Below, piece by piece: positions 8,921-17,015 of a DNA stretch of 64,000 nt. The first letter of the stretch is position 1; each line of letters begins with the position of its first letter. The translations under genes were made by a program, and so were the position numbers. Under the pieces are notes generated by a model. The model was given only the letters and a program-made list of their open reading frames with translations. It was not told where the DNA came from and ran no database searches. This stretch comes from Comamonas testosteroni ATCC 11996 (GTDB lineage Bacteria; Pseudomonadota; Gammaproteobacteria; Burkholderiales; Burkholderiaceae_C). The DNA lies in the NCBI RefSeq assembly GCF_000241525.1, contig NZ_AHIL01000043.1, forward strand, positions 124,001 to 188,000. Direction: 5' to 3'.

Positions 8921-9459
8921 ATGCCCATCTATGTCGCTCTGCTGCGGGCCGTCATGTCGGCGGAACCGGCAAACTCCCCATGGCCGAGTTGAAGTCCATG
9001 TGCGAGGCCGAAGGGTTTGCACAGGTACAGACCTATATTGCCAGCGGCAATGTAGTACTGGATGCAGATTGCACCGAGCAGCAGCTCAAGTCCGCATTGG
9101 AACGACGCCTGGCCAGTTACGCCGGCAAGCCCGTGGATGTCATCGTGCGCACGGCCCGGGAAATGGAGGAGGTGCTGGCCAACAACCCCTTTCCCGAATC
9201 CCCGGGCAACCGCACTGTTGCCATCTTTCTCGATGAAGCACCACCTGCGGACGCACTAACCCAGATCAAGGGTCGCAAGGACGAACAACTGCAGTTGGGA
9301 CGGCGCGAGATCTATGTGGCTTATGGTGCAGGAATGGGCAGTTCCAAGCTCAGGATTCCAGCAGCAGCCCAAGGTACGGCCAGAAATATCAACACGATTG
9401 CCCAATTGGTTGAAATGGCGACAGCACGCCATGAGGTTGCGACACGGGAAAAGCGCTGA
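8921..9459 (+). pseudogene. DUF1697 protein gene with a one-base frameshift
   Basis: The ATG at 8921 opens MPIYVALLRAV, the usual start of DUF1697 proteins. The frame then breaks: after GTC at 8951-8953 the bases ATGTC give a shifted frame, whereas adding one A (GTCAATGTC) restores NVGGTGKLPMAELKSM and the rest to the stop at 9457-9459. The rest includes the family's TYIASGNVV. Restored, the protein has 179 residues, normal for the family. DUF1697 has no firmly assigned function. Either the gene is broken in this strain or one A was lost in sequencing near 8954. The 290 bp before it hold no gene I can support. Confidence 0.85.
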
Positions 9460-9547
9460 TACCCGCTTGAGCCGGTCGCACGCAGGCGGTGAAAGCGGCA
9501 CAGCCACCTGATATCTCATCCTTTGTCTTGGCTCAGGCAGGCTCTTT

Positions 9548-10177
9548 CTATCCACCCTTGCTCATGAATGCGTAGTGTTCTGCTGCCGGTACCGGCTTGC
9601 GCGCACTCGAAAGTACGGAGCCCTGCTCCGTGAAGAGAAAAGGATAGAAGCTCATGCAAGCATCATTGCCCATGCCGGCCACCTCGGCTTCCCAGCCTTC
9701 CCAACGCAAATCACGGTAGAAGTCGCGCAGCCCACCCGTGAAAGCCCATTGCACAAAAGCCGTATGCCTCATCTCCAGCGACTCCCAGGCCCAGGTGTCT
9801 GGAGCCAGATAATGGACGGCCCCCAGATCCTCGCCCAGGGCCCCGCCATTGATGGCAAAGAATCCCCCAACGGCATCGTCGGCAATCAGCAAAAATCCGC
9901 TGCTGCGCGCGCGATTCCACGCTGCGAGATCGCGTGTAAGCCTGGGATGCCCCGAGCCCAGCATTCTGAGCCAGCCCCCATCAATGAGAATTCCACCGGT
10001 TCCATGAGCCATGGCCCCCAGCGGCGAGCGTGTCGTGACCTGCAATGCAAGCAACACGGAGTCTCTCTGAGCCGAGGGAGGAAGGCATTCGACAGGAATG
10101 CTCGCCTCCTGCGCCCAGGCTTGTATCAGTGGCAAGGCCGGCTCGTCGCGATCCAAAAGTTCTGCCAGTGCACGCAT
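9548..10177 (-). CDS. DUF2625 family protein
   Basis: 209 residues from the ATG at 10177, which follows a strong AAGGAGG. It starts MRALAELLDRDEPALPLIQ and contains GGILIDGGWLRMLGSG, GFLLIADDAVGGFFAINGG and YLAPDTWAWESLEM, matching my memory of DUF2625 proteins. No signal peptide or membrane segment is seen, so it is probably cytosolic. Function is unknown. Such proteins resemble the SMI1/KNR4-like cytosolic folds often found as orphan immunity genes, but that is only a suggestion. It stands alone, with a VOC gene downstream of its start region on the same strand. Confidence 0.75.
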   Translation of the reverse strand: MRALAELLDRDEPALPLIQAWAQEASIPVECLPPSAQRDSVLLALQVTTRSPLGAMAHGTGGILIDGGWLRMLGSGHPRLTRDLAAWNRARSSGFLLIADDAVGGFFAINGGALGEDLGAVHYLAPDTWAWESLEMRHTAFVQWAFTGGLRDFYRDLRWEGWEAEVAGMGNDACMSFYPFLFTEQGSVLSSARKPVPAAEHYAFMSKGG

Positions 10178-10292
10178 CGATCCTCCTTGATGCAAAAGTC
10201 AATAATGTCGGAATTCTGACATTTGATCCTGGTATCCGGAAGCCTCGTGAAAGACCTCCAATCGCTGCATGACTCAACATTGACGTGATGGC

Positions 10293-10715
10293 TCATTCGC
10301 TAGGCATCGGCTCCGGCGGCTGGCTGGCGCCTGGCAGTGTCTGGACCGCTTGCACGGAATGAGGGTGGGCCTGATGCAGCCCTAAGGTGCAGCCAAAGGG
10401 ATCAAGCAGCATTGCCGCAGCCGCACCAAGGCTTGTGACGATGGGACCTCGGTACAAAACCGCCCCTCTTTGTTCAAGTTCCTGTATCGCTTCCTGCAAA
10501 TCAGCCACCTCCCAATAGACTGTCGCCCCACCGGCTCCCCCCGGACACTTGCTGTCCTGCGGATGGAAACCGATCAGACATCCCGACGTCCGGATAAAAG
10601 CGTAGTGATGATTCTCGTATTGCACCTGGGACTGAAACAATTCGGCATACCAGATAGCAGCGGCATCAATATCTTGCACAAACAGCACGATGGATTCAAT
10701 TTGCTTCAGCAACAT
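10293..10715 (-). CDS. VOC (glyoxalase/bleomycin-resistance-like) family protein
   Basis: 140 residues starting MLLKQIESIVLFVQDIDAAAIWYAELF, the typical first beta-alpha unit of a vicinal oxygen chelate domain, and ending in LLDPFGCTLGLHQ, the last strand. One domain of about 120 residues is present, so it would work as a dimer. Metal-ligand residues cannot be assigned with confidence. Substrate is unknown; members range from glyoxalases to dioxygenases and antibiotic-binding proteins. No strong ribosome site precedes the ATG. Confidence 0.8.
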   Translation of the reverse strand: MLLKQIESIVLFVQDIDAAAIWYAELFQSQVQYENHHYAFIRTSGCLIGFHPQDSKCPGGAGGATVYWEVADLQEAIQELEQRGAVLYRGPIVTSLGAAAAMLLDPFGCTLGLHQAHPHSVQAVQTLPGASQPPEPMPSE

Positions 10716-11127
10716 AAGCGTTCAATGACTCTGCAAAACAGCGGCCCACAAATGTAGCGCTGACCTGGTGCTGAAAAGCAGCCGATATGCAGAAGCTGCA
10801 ATCGCCTGGGAAGCATGCCGCGCAGCAGCCAGGAGCCATCGATTCCCGAGAATGTCTGCAGCCTCCTTCTCACCCCCCATTGGGTGGCACTCTGAAGCCT
10901 GCCCCTACTCGTGCCTCGGCACGCTCCAGCCAGTTTCGGACTCGTGCCAGCCACTGCAACGCGCGGAGTTCCCCGGACTTTGTCACTTCAAGCGAGTTGA
11001 GGCTCGGAGCCCTGTCACTCAAGACCCCATATTCCCCGCCGTGGTCTTCAATTTGATGATTTTTCATGGTCGGCCAATGGTCTACAGACACCTAACATCT
11101 GTAAAGTTGAATGATCTGACCATTTAA
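10716..11127. other. Intergenic region between the VOC gene and a divergent LysR gene
   Basis: About 430 bp without a firm gene. A 65-codon frame on the minus strand (11067 to 10870) starts MKNHQIEDHGGEYGVLSD and holds GELRALQWLARVRNWLERAEARV, which looks somewhat protein-like. However, it lacks a ribosome site and third-position GC is not raised, so I leave it as doubtful. Confidence 0.3.
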
Positions 11128-11142
11128 TTCAGAAAATCTGAA
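11128..11142. promoter_or_regulatory. Perfect dyad just before LysR start, possible autoregulatory site
   Basis: TTCAGA-AAA-TCTGAA is a perfect 6-3-6 inverted repeat ending nine bases before the LysR ATG at 11152. LysR regulators commonly bind short dyads of this kind and repress their own gene. No Shine-Dalgarno is visible between the dyad and the ATG. Confidence 0.4.
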
Positions 11143-11151
11143 GAATAAATC

Positions 11152-12069
11152 ATGCGAAACCTCAATCTCGACCAGTTGCAGACGCTGATTGCCATTGCCG
11201 ATCTCGGCACCTTCGCCGCAGCGGCCCAGGCGCTGCATCTGGCTCCACCCACGGTCAGCCTGCACGTCAAGGAACTGGAGGCGCGCATGAATGCCACGCT
11301 GCTGCTGCGCGGCAGGCGCCAGGCGGAACTGACATCGGCCGGCCTGGTGCTGGTGCAGAAGGGACGCAAGCTGCTGGAGGCCGGAGACGACCTGATCGAT
11401 CAGGTTCAGCGCCATGCAAGCGGTCGCGCCGGCCTGGTCAAGGTAGGCGTATCAGCCGGGGTCAACATCCGGCTGTTTCCGTTGATGCTCGACGCCCTGA
11501 GTCGCCGCAGCCCGGGCATTGACATCAAGTTGGAGGCTGTTGGCTCGGCCGACTCCATGCAACGCCTCAAGGCCGGAACGCTCGATATCGCCCTGGTCGC
11601 CAGCCCGCAGGCGGAGACGGCTGAGATCATGCTCACGCCCTGGCGTAACGACCCCATGGTGGCCCTGTTGCCCGCAGCCTGGGAGGTCCCCGAACAGGTC
11701 AGCCCCGAATGGCTGGCAAGCCGCCCCTGGGCCTGCTTTGCTTCCGCCACGCAGATGCACGGCCTGATTGCCGGCTGGTTCGGCCAGGCAGGCCTGAGTC
11801 CCCGCCCATTCATTGCACTGACCTATACCGAGGCGCTAAAAAGCCTGGCAGCCGCCGGTCAGGCTGCAGCCCTGCTGCCGCTGGAAGCCATGGAAGAGCA
11901 GCAGCAACAGAGCAGCGTGCAGATACGGCATCTGTCACCCACCTTGATGCGCCCCATGGCCATCGCCCATCGCCAATTGCCAACGCTGAACCCTGCGACC
12001 GCCAGCGTGCTGACGGTGCTGGCGGAGTTCGGCAATCAGGCAGCGGCGTGCGCGCCACAGCTCGCTTGA
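11152..12069 (+). CDS. LysR-family transcriptional regulator
   Basis: 305 residues. The N-terminal winged helix is clear: LDQLQTLIAIADLGTFAAAAQALHLAPPTVSLHVKELEA, with helix-turn-helix at about residues 18-45, then a linker helix and a two-lobed periplasmic-binding-like effector domain from about residue 90. LysR proteins activate or repress nearby genes in response to small molecules. The flanking genes (VOC on the other strand, ABC-F downstream) do not identify its target. The dyad just upstream suggests autoregulation. Confidence 0.9.
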   Translation: MRNLNLDQLQTLIAIADLGTFAAAAQALHLAPPTVSLHVKELEARMNATLLLRGRRQAELTSAGLVLVQKGRKLLEAGDDLIDQVQRHASGRAGLVKVGVSAGVNIRLFPLMLDALSRRSPGIDIKLEAVGSADSMQRLKAGTLDIALVASPQAETAEIMLTPWRNDPMVALLPAAWEVPEQVSPEWLASRPWACFASATQMHGLIAGWFGQAGLSPRPFIALTYTEALKSLAAAGQAAALLPLEAMEEQQQQSSVQIRHLSPTLMRPMAIAHRQLPTLNPATASVLTVLAEFGNQAAACAPQLA

Positions 12070-12238
12070 CCTCAGCGCTGGACTGCCTAGAATTGAGCAC
12101 TTTCGCTTTCCAACGAGACTCTTCACCCATGCGCCATTGATGCCGCCGTCTGCTTGACGGCCACCTCCCCTCCTCCCAATCGCTGCCGTCCACATGTGCA
12201 GCCTGGGGATGTTAGGCATCAACCCATCGCATGGTCTT

Positions 12239-13870
12239 ATGACAGAAACTCGCCTGACGCTGCATGGCGTCTCTTACACACTGCCCAATGGGCGGCCACT
12301 CTTTTCCAATCTTTGCTGCAACTTCGGCTCACAGCGCACGGCGATGGTGGGTCGCAATGGAGTGGGCAAAACCGTGCTGGCACGCATTCTGGCTGGCGAG
12401 TTACCTCCCGGCAGCGGCGGCGTAACCCGTGCGGGCCGCATTCACTATCTGCCACAGAACCCTCTGGCATCCCGTCCAGACCTGAGCATCGCTGCACTGG
12501 CAGGCCTGAGCAACACGCTGCTGGCACTGGAGCGTATTGAACAGGGCAGCTGCGAAGCCAGCGACTACGAACTGCTAGCCGAGCGCTGGGACATACGTCA
12601 GCAATTTCAGATGCAGCTCGAGCGGATCGGCCTGCCTCAGCTGGCACCGCAAACACCTGCCAGCCAGCTCAGTGGTGGCCAGGCCATGCGCGTGGCGCTG
12701 CTGGGTGCACAACTGGCCCAGGCCGACTTTCTGATTCTGGATGAACCCAGCAATCATCTGGACGCTGCCAGCCGCTCTGCCCTGGCGCAGCAACTGCAAC
12801 AATGGCGCAGCGGCCTGCTGCTGATCAGCCATGACAGAGTCTTGCTGGAGGTCATGGACTCTGTTGCGGAACTGACCCCCAGCGCAATCACCATCTATGG
12901 CGGAAACTACTCTTTTTACAGAGAAGTCCAACGCCAGAAAACCCAGAATGCACAAGACGAACTGGCCCGCCTCAAGCTGGAGCGCAGCCGCACCGAGCAG
13001 GCCTTGCACACGCAGCAGCAGCGCCAGAGTCGCAGGCAGGCACGCGGTGAAAAGCTGGGAAAGAACGGCAATCAGGCCAAGATTCTGCTGGACGCTGGCA
13101 AGGAACGCGCCCAGAGTTCGGGCGGCAAGCTGGCGACCCAGCAGGCCGCAGCGCGCGAAACCCTGAACCAAAACGTGCGCGAGGCGGCCCTGGCACTGCA
13201 GCGCCAGGTGGACTGGCAGGCCGACAGCATCCACTGGCATCCGCCTCAAGAGCTGAGGAGCCAGGGAGACCACATCGTTGCCGAGCTGCGTGATGTGCAA
13301 CTGCCTCACGTTGGGCCGCCCCCTCCTCTAAATCTGGTGCTGCGCGCCGGTCAGCGCATGGCCGTCAGCGGCCCCAACGGCTGCGGTAAGTCCATGCTGT
13401 TGCAACTGCTGGCAGGGCAGTTGCAGCCGCTGACGGGCGAGTACAGCCTGAATACGCCGTTTGCACTGCTGGACCAGCACCAGAGCCTGTTGCAATCCGA
13501 ATCACCGGTTCTGAGCCAGTTGCTGGCCGCCAGTCCGCGCACGCCCGAGTCGCTGCAACGTATGCGACTGGCACAGGTCGGACTGGATGCGCGCCATATT
13601 GATCAACCTAGCGGACAACTCAGCGGTGGCGAGCGCCTCAAGGCTGCCATGGCCTGTGCACTCTACCGTGACGAGCCAGCGCAATTGCTGCTGCTGGACG
13701 AACCTGACAACCACCTGGATCTGCCATCCCTTCAGGCGCTGGAGAACATGTTGTGCCAATACGCGGGCACGCTGATTATCGTCTCGCACGACAGCATGCT
13801 GCTCCGGGCGCTGAAGTTGACGCACCAGCTGAGCTTTGCCGCTGAAACATGGACATTGACAACGCTCTGA
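12239..13870 (+). CDS. ABC-F family ATP-binding protein
   Basis: 543 residues, two ABC cassettes on one chain and no membrane segments, the ABC-F plan. Cassette 1 has Walker A GRNGVGKT (38-45), signature LSGGQ and Walker B LILDEPSNHLD. A charged helical linker rich in Arg, Gln and Lys follows. Cassette 2 has GPNGCGKS, LSGGE and LLLLDEPDNHLD. ABC-F proteins bind ribosomes at the E site and influence translation, and some confer antibiotic resistance by target protection; this one cannot be assigned to a subfamily. The ATG at 12239 gives the usual N-terminus; ATGs at 12194 and 12209 are possible, and none has a strong ribosome site. Confidence 0.9.
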   Translation: MTETRLTLHGVSYTLPNGRPLFSNLCCNFGSQRTAMVGRNGVGKTVLARILAGELPPGSGGVTRAGRIHYLPQNPLASRPDLSIAALAGLSNTLLALERIEQGSCEASDYELLAERWDIRQQFQMQLERIGLPQLAPQTPASQLSGGQAMRVALLGAQLAQADFLILDEPSNHLDAASRSALAQQLQQWRSGLLLISHDRVLLEVMDSVAELTPSAITIYGGNYSFYREVQRQKTQNAQDELARLKLERSRTEQALHTQQQRQSRRQARGEKLGKNGNQAKILLDAGKERAQSSGGKLATQQAAARETLNQNVREAALALQRQVDWQADSIHWHPPQELRSQGDHIVAELRDVQLPHVGPPPPLNLVLRAGQRMAVSGPNGCGKSMLLQLLAGQLQPLTGEYSLNTPFALLDQHQSLLQSESPVLSQLLAASPRTPESLQRMRLAQVGLDARHIDQPSGQLSGGERLKAAMACALYRDEPAQLLLLDEPDNHLDLPSLQALENMLCQYAGTLIIVSHDSMLLRALKLTHQLSFAAETWTLTTL

Positions 13871-14041
13871 TCGCTGCAGTCGGCACTGTCACGTTCATTG
13901 CCGACTGGCAGGGTCAGCTCTCGGTTGAGCAGCGCCGCGCATCCTGCCCGTAGTTCGGCAATCCACGAGGCACCTGTGCACACCATGTTTCCGAGCTCCC
14001 CGACCATTCACGCGCTTGCCCCTGTTTTCGGTTTCAGAGGT

Positions 14042-14452
14042 TCAGGAAGTCTTTTTCCAGCTTCTTCCGTCAGTGGAGCGATAGTCACCACCCGTGGCAC
14101 AGCAACCGCCTGCACCAAAGGCCATTCGCCCCAGTGTGACCCGAAGCACGCCGGCCTCATAACGGATGGATTGACGCTGGCAGGAGGTGAAGAACGGGTA
14201 TGGCTCGGGTGCCAGCACCTTTTCCCAGCGAACTTCGCCCTTCTCCAAAGGCTCCACAAGAAAGACCTCGCAATCGTGGACCAACAGGAATACCGGCAGG
14301 CCTGCCAGCACGCCCTTGAAGACCTGCTCCGGCGTTGCATCACGCGTGGCCTGCGCCTGCTTGCTAAGAGGTGTTCGGGCTTCGCCAGAGTTGCAGCCCG
14401 ACAGACCTGTCAGCGCCAGCAACAGAAAGGAAAACAAGGGCTTTGCGATCAT
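14042..14452 (-). CDS. Putative lipoprotein, function unknown
   Basis: 136 residues. MIAKPLFSFLLLALTGLSGC is a short hydrophobic signal ending in a lipobox (LSGC), so Cys20 should be lipidated. The mature part has PEQVFKGVLAGLPVFLLVHDCEVFLVEPL and three further cysteines after residue 90 (SCQRQS, GGCCATGG). I recognise no family. It lies between the convergent ABC-F gene and an empty stretch. The start has no strong ribosome site, so the confidence rests on the lipobox. Confidence 0.6.
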   Translation of the reverse strand: MIAKPLFSFLLLALTGLSGCNSGEARTPLSKQAQATRDATPEQVFKGVLAGLPVFLLVHDCEVFLVEPLEKGEVRWEKVLAPEPYPFFTSCQRQSIRYEAGVLRVTLGRMAFGAGGCCATGGDYRSTDGRSWKKTS

Positions 14453-14885
14453 GAGAGCCCAGTATGCCAGTTGCCTGCAATCGCCACGGCTGAAATCGTT
14501 TTGGAAAACCAGAGCAGTCAGCCTGTGTTTCCTGTGATCCGCGATATCTTCATGCCCTACTGCATCAGCGCGCGCGACCAGCCCACCATATCGCCCCCTG
14601 GAGTACGGTGTCAGACCACCAGCGCAAGCTGTGTTTTTTCAAATCGGCCCCACGTCTCATGCCTTCCGGGCGAGTCTCAAGGCATTGGGCTTCGACCTGA
14701 AAACCGACAAGGTCATGAAGCTTGAGCTGGGTGCAGACCAGAGCCATTTCTCTTCGGGCAATGCCACGGCAGAACTCCCGCTCTTGGCAGCGCTTCAATT
14801 TCTGGGCACAAGGTCTAGCGGACTTGAAAAAATGGCCAGCGCCTGATGCATCAGCGCTGGTCGCTACGGTTGTAGTGAGTGCGAC
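14453..14885. other. Region without a firm gene; hairpin at 14836-14860
   Basis: A plus-strand frame from a GTG at 14631 to 14846 reads VFFQIGPTSHAFRASLKALG and continues for 71 codons. It may be a decayed or frameshifted small gene, since another frame is open just before the T6 run near 14634, but I recognise nothing. CCAGCGC and GCGCTGG arms around TGATGCATCA (14836-14860) form a strong hairpin that overlaps its stop codon and could be a terminator. Confidence 0.35.
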
Positions 14886-15167
14886 CTAACCGAGCTTGGT
14901 GCCCACGCGTTCGCGCAGTGATGCCAGAAGCTCGGCCGGGAGAAACCTGAAAGCCAGTTGCAGCAGCACAAAGCCGATCAGGCCATCGTCCAGCCAGCCC
15001 AGAATGGGGATGGTGTCGGGGACGAAGTCTATGGGGCTGACAATATAGAGCGCCGCCAGCACGGTGAACAACTTGGCCGTCCGGGGCGAGCGCGGGTCAC
15101 GCAGCACGGCCCATGCGAGCAGCAGCTCCTTGCGAAAGCTTGTCAGCAGACGACCCAGTTTCCACAT
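14886..15167 (-). CDS. YkvA/DUF1232 family small membrane protein
   Basis: 93 residues from the ATG at 15167, which follows AAGGGG by 8 nt. The core LYIVSPIDFVPDTIPILGWLDDGLI is the DUF1232 signature: a membrane hairpin with conserved SPIDxxPD and GxxDD. Two hydrophobic segments flank it. The family is widespread and its function is not settled. The next ATG, 10 codons upstream, lacks a ribosome site. Confidence 0.9.
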   Translation of the reverse strand: MWKLGRLLTSFRKELLLAWAVLRDPRSPRTAKLFTVLAALYIVSPIDFVPDTIPILGWLDDGLIGFVLLQLAFRFLPAELLASLRERVGTKLG

Positions 15168-15347
15168 GGCGGAGACCCCTTCAAAGCGACAAAACACCAG
15201 CCCTTAGCTTGCGACTGCTCTCAGGAAAAACAAGGGAGCAGCCATTTTCTGGCGGCACAGAATGTATCCAGGAACCCGATCCATTCAGGACATACTCACT
15301 GCGGCGCCTTGTAGGCAGCCGCTGAAAGTTATCTTTTTCGGAGCAAC

Positions 15348-15881
15348 TCAACCATCCACCGGATTCAGCGGCGTCTGCAGCGTGAGCTGATAGAAGGCCA
15401 GATCCAGCCAGCGCCCGAACTTGAAGCCCACCTGCGGCATCAGGCCCACGGACTCAAAACCCAGACGCTTGTGTAGTGCAATGCTGCCCGAGTTGGCGGC
15501 GTCGATGGCACCAACGAGCACGTGCACATCTCCACGCTGCCTGGCCTCGGCAATCAGCAGCTCCATCAGTTGCTGCCCCAAACCTCGGCCCCGGTGCTGT
15601 GGATGGACATAGACCGAATGCTCGACCGTGTACTTATAGGCGGGGTAGGCGCGAAAACCACCCCAGCTGCAAAAGCCCAGCAACCGGCCTTGCGCATCCT
15701 CAATGCCGATGACGGGGAAACCGCCTGCACGCTTGGCCTCAAACCAGCTGACCATGTTTTGTGTCGTGCGCGGCTGGTAGTCGTAGAGCGCCGTGGAGTT
15801 GACGATGGCATCGTTGAAAATGTCCAGAATCGCAGCGGCGTGGCGTTCGTGCGTGCATTGCACGGTGTTCAGATCACTCAT
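15348..15881 (-). CDS. GNAT-family N-acetyltransferase (phosphinothricin acetyltransferase-like)
   Basis: 177 residues from the ATG at 15881. The fold is visible as ILDIFNDAIVNSTALYDY, then VEHSVYVHPQHRGRGLGQQLM, with the acetyl-CoA loop HRGRGLG at 96-102, then a late motif NSGSIALHKRLGFESVGLMPQVGFKFGRWLD. This pattern is that of the Pat/Bar subfamily, which acetylates the amino group of phosphinothricin, methionine sulfoximine or related compounds. The natural substrate here is unknown. An ATG 17 codons upstream gives a less family-like N-terminus. Confidence 0.85.
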   Translation of the reverse strand: MSDLNTVQCTHERHAAAILDIFNDAIVNSTALYDYQPRTTQNMVSWFEAKRAGGFPVIGIEDAQGRLLGFCSWGGFRAYPAYKYTVEHSVYVHPQHRGRGLGQQLMELLIAEARQRGDVHVLVGAIDAANSGSIALHKRLGFESVGLMPQVGFKFGRWLDLAFYQLTLQTPLNPVDG

Positions 15882-16026
15882 TTCTTGGCCTAAGGCACCC
15901 AAATTAGAGACGGTATTATGGGCAAGGACCAAGCAGTCGTGGCCTGCGCAGCGTTTAACTGCACAGGCCTGAGTGCTATAAGAATAGATCCGGCATCCTT
16001 CCCGCCGGTATTTTCAGGAAACCCTC

Positions 16027-16452
16027 ATGCAAAGCAGCGCACGCAACCAGTTCAAGGGCAGTGTCTCCCATATCAGCCACGGCATCGTCACCGATGAAGT
16101 CCAGATCCGTACTGAACACAATGCTGAGCTGGTGGCGACCATCACGCATGGCAGCGCCGTCAGCCTGGGCCTGAAGGCCGGCAGTACCGTGATCGCCATG
16201 GTCAAGGCGCCGTCCGTGATGGTGGTGACGAATTGCGAAGGCGTGCGCTTTTCGGCGCGCAACCAGCTCAACGGCAAGATCACCCGAATCAAGCCCGGCG
16301 CGGTGAATGCCGAAGTGACCATAGACGCCCAGGGTCTGCAGGTAGTGGCCATGATCACGCAGGAGAGCACCGAAAACCTGGGCCTTGCCGTGGGCAAGAC
16401 GGCCACCGCCTTGTTCAAGGCTTCTCAGGTCGTGCTTGCGGTGCTGCCTTGA
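16027..16452 (+). CDS. Tandem TOBE/Mop molbindin-like protein
   Basis: 141 residues formed by two copies of a Mop domain (about 3-67 and 76-139), each opening SARNQxxGxxxxIxxGxxxxEV and closing with a GLKAG or GLAVG turn and VIAMVKAxxV or ATALFKASQV. Such di-Mop proteins bind molybdate or tungstate in the cytosol as storage or buffering proteins. AGGAAA precedes the ATG. Its last codons overlap the next gene, a TrmO-like protein. Molybdate supply would matter for the molybdenum enzyme TtrA 10 kb away, but no physical link is seen. Confidence 0.9.
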   Translation: MQSSARNQFKGSVSHISHGIVTDEVQIRTEHNAELVATITHGSAVSLGLKAGSTVIAMVKAPSVMVVTNCEGVRFSARNQLNGKITRIKPGAVNAEVTIDAQGLQVVAMITQESTENLGLAVGKTATALFKASQVVLAVLP

Positions 16453-16934
16453 TTAACGAATCTATTGTTCTGCAGCCGATAGGCCGCGTACACAGCCCGT
16501 TCAAGCATGCCGTGGGCATGCCCATACAGACCGTTGCCGCCCAGCAGCATGAAGGAAAGATAGAGGTTTTTGCGCCTTTTGCCGCGGGCTTGCGCGATGT
16601 GCAGGAGTTTCAATACCTGATCCTGCTCACGCACCTGCATGAAGCCACGGAAAAGCTTGAAGTCGTGCCCTTCATGGACACCAGCAGTCACGGCGTGTTT
16701 GCCACAAGGGCACCTGCAAGGCCCAACCGCATTGGTCTGTCCATTGTCGAACTGCTTAGCATGGACGGATGCTGGCTGCATTTCCGCGGTAACGACATGC
16801 TGGATGGCACGCCCGTGCTCGACATCAAACCCTATGTGCCCCAGCTGGATGTGCGCGAGACAGAACGCATAGGCTGGTTTGCCAGAGGGCTGGATCAGTT
16901 GCCGGGCAGACTCTCCGACGAGCGTATGCGTTAA
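16449..16934 (+). CDS. trmO: TrmO/TsaA-like tRNA methyltransferase family protein
   Basis: 161 residues from a TTG at 16449 whose bases overlap the TGA of the molbindin gene, so translation is probably coupled. It reads INESIVLQPIGRVHSPFKHA, then LTHLHEA, GVFATRAPARPNRIGLSIVELL and GTPVLDIKPYVPQLD, all typical of the YaeB/TsaA family. TrmO uses S-adenosylmethionine to methylate t6A37 of threonine tRNA. The E. coli enzyme is longer, with an extra C-terminal domain; this short form matches other bacterial and archaeal members whose target is less certain. A start within the preceding gene is also possible because no ATG is available nearby. Confidence 0.8.
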   Translation: MINESIVLQPIGRVHSPFKHAVGMPIQTVAAQQHEGKIEVFAPFAAGLRDVQEFQYLILLTHLHEATEKLEVVPFMDTSSHGVFATRAPARPNRIGLSIVELLSMDGCWLHFRGNDMLDGTPVLDIKPYVPQLDVRETERIGWFARGLDQLPGRLSDERMR

Positions 16935-17015
16935 GAGCTATTTATTTTCCGAGCTGGAACAGCCGATGCGTCCATCCCCAAAGCGCATGCAGCTAATTGA
17001 TGCATGGCATGGCAC

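Noticed and set aside
10870..11067. Possible 65-residue minus-strand protein MKNHQIEDHGG...
   Set aside because: Sequence is fairly protein-like, but there is no ribosome site and codon bias is weak; not enough support.
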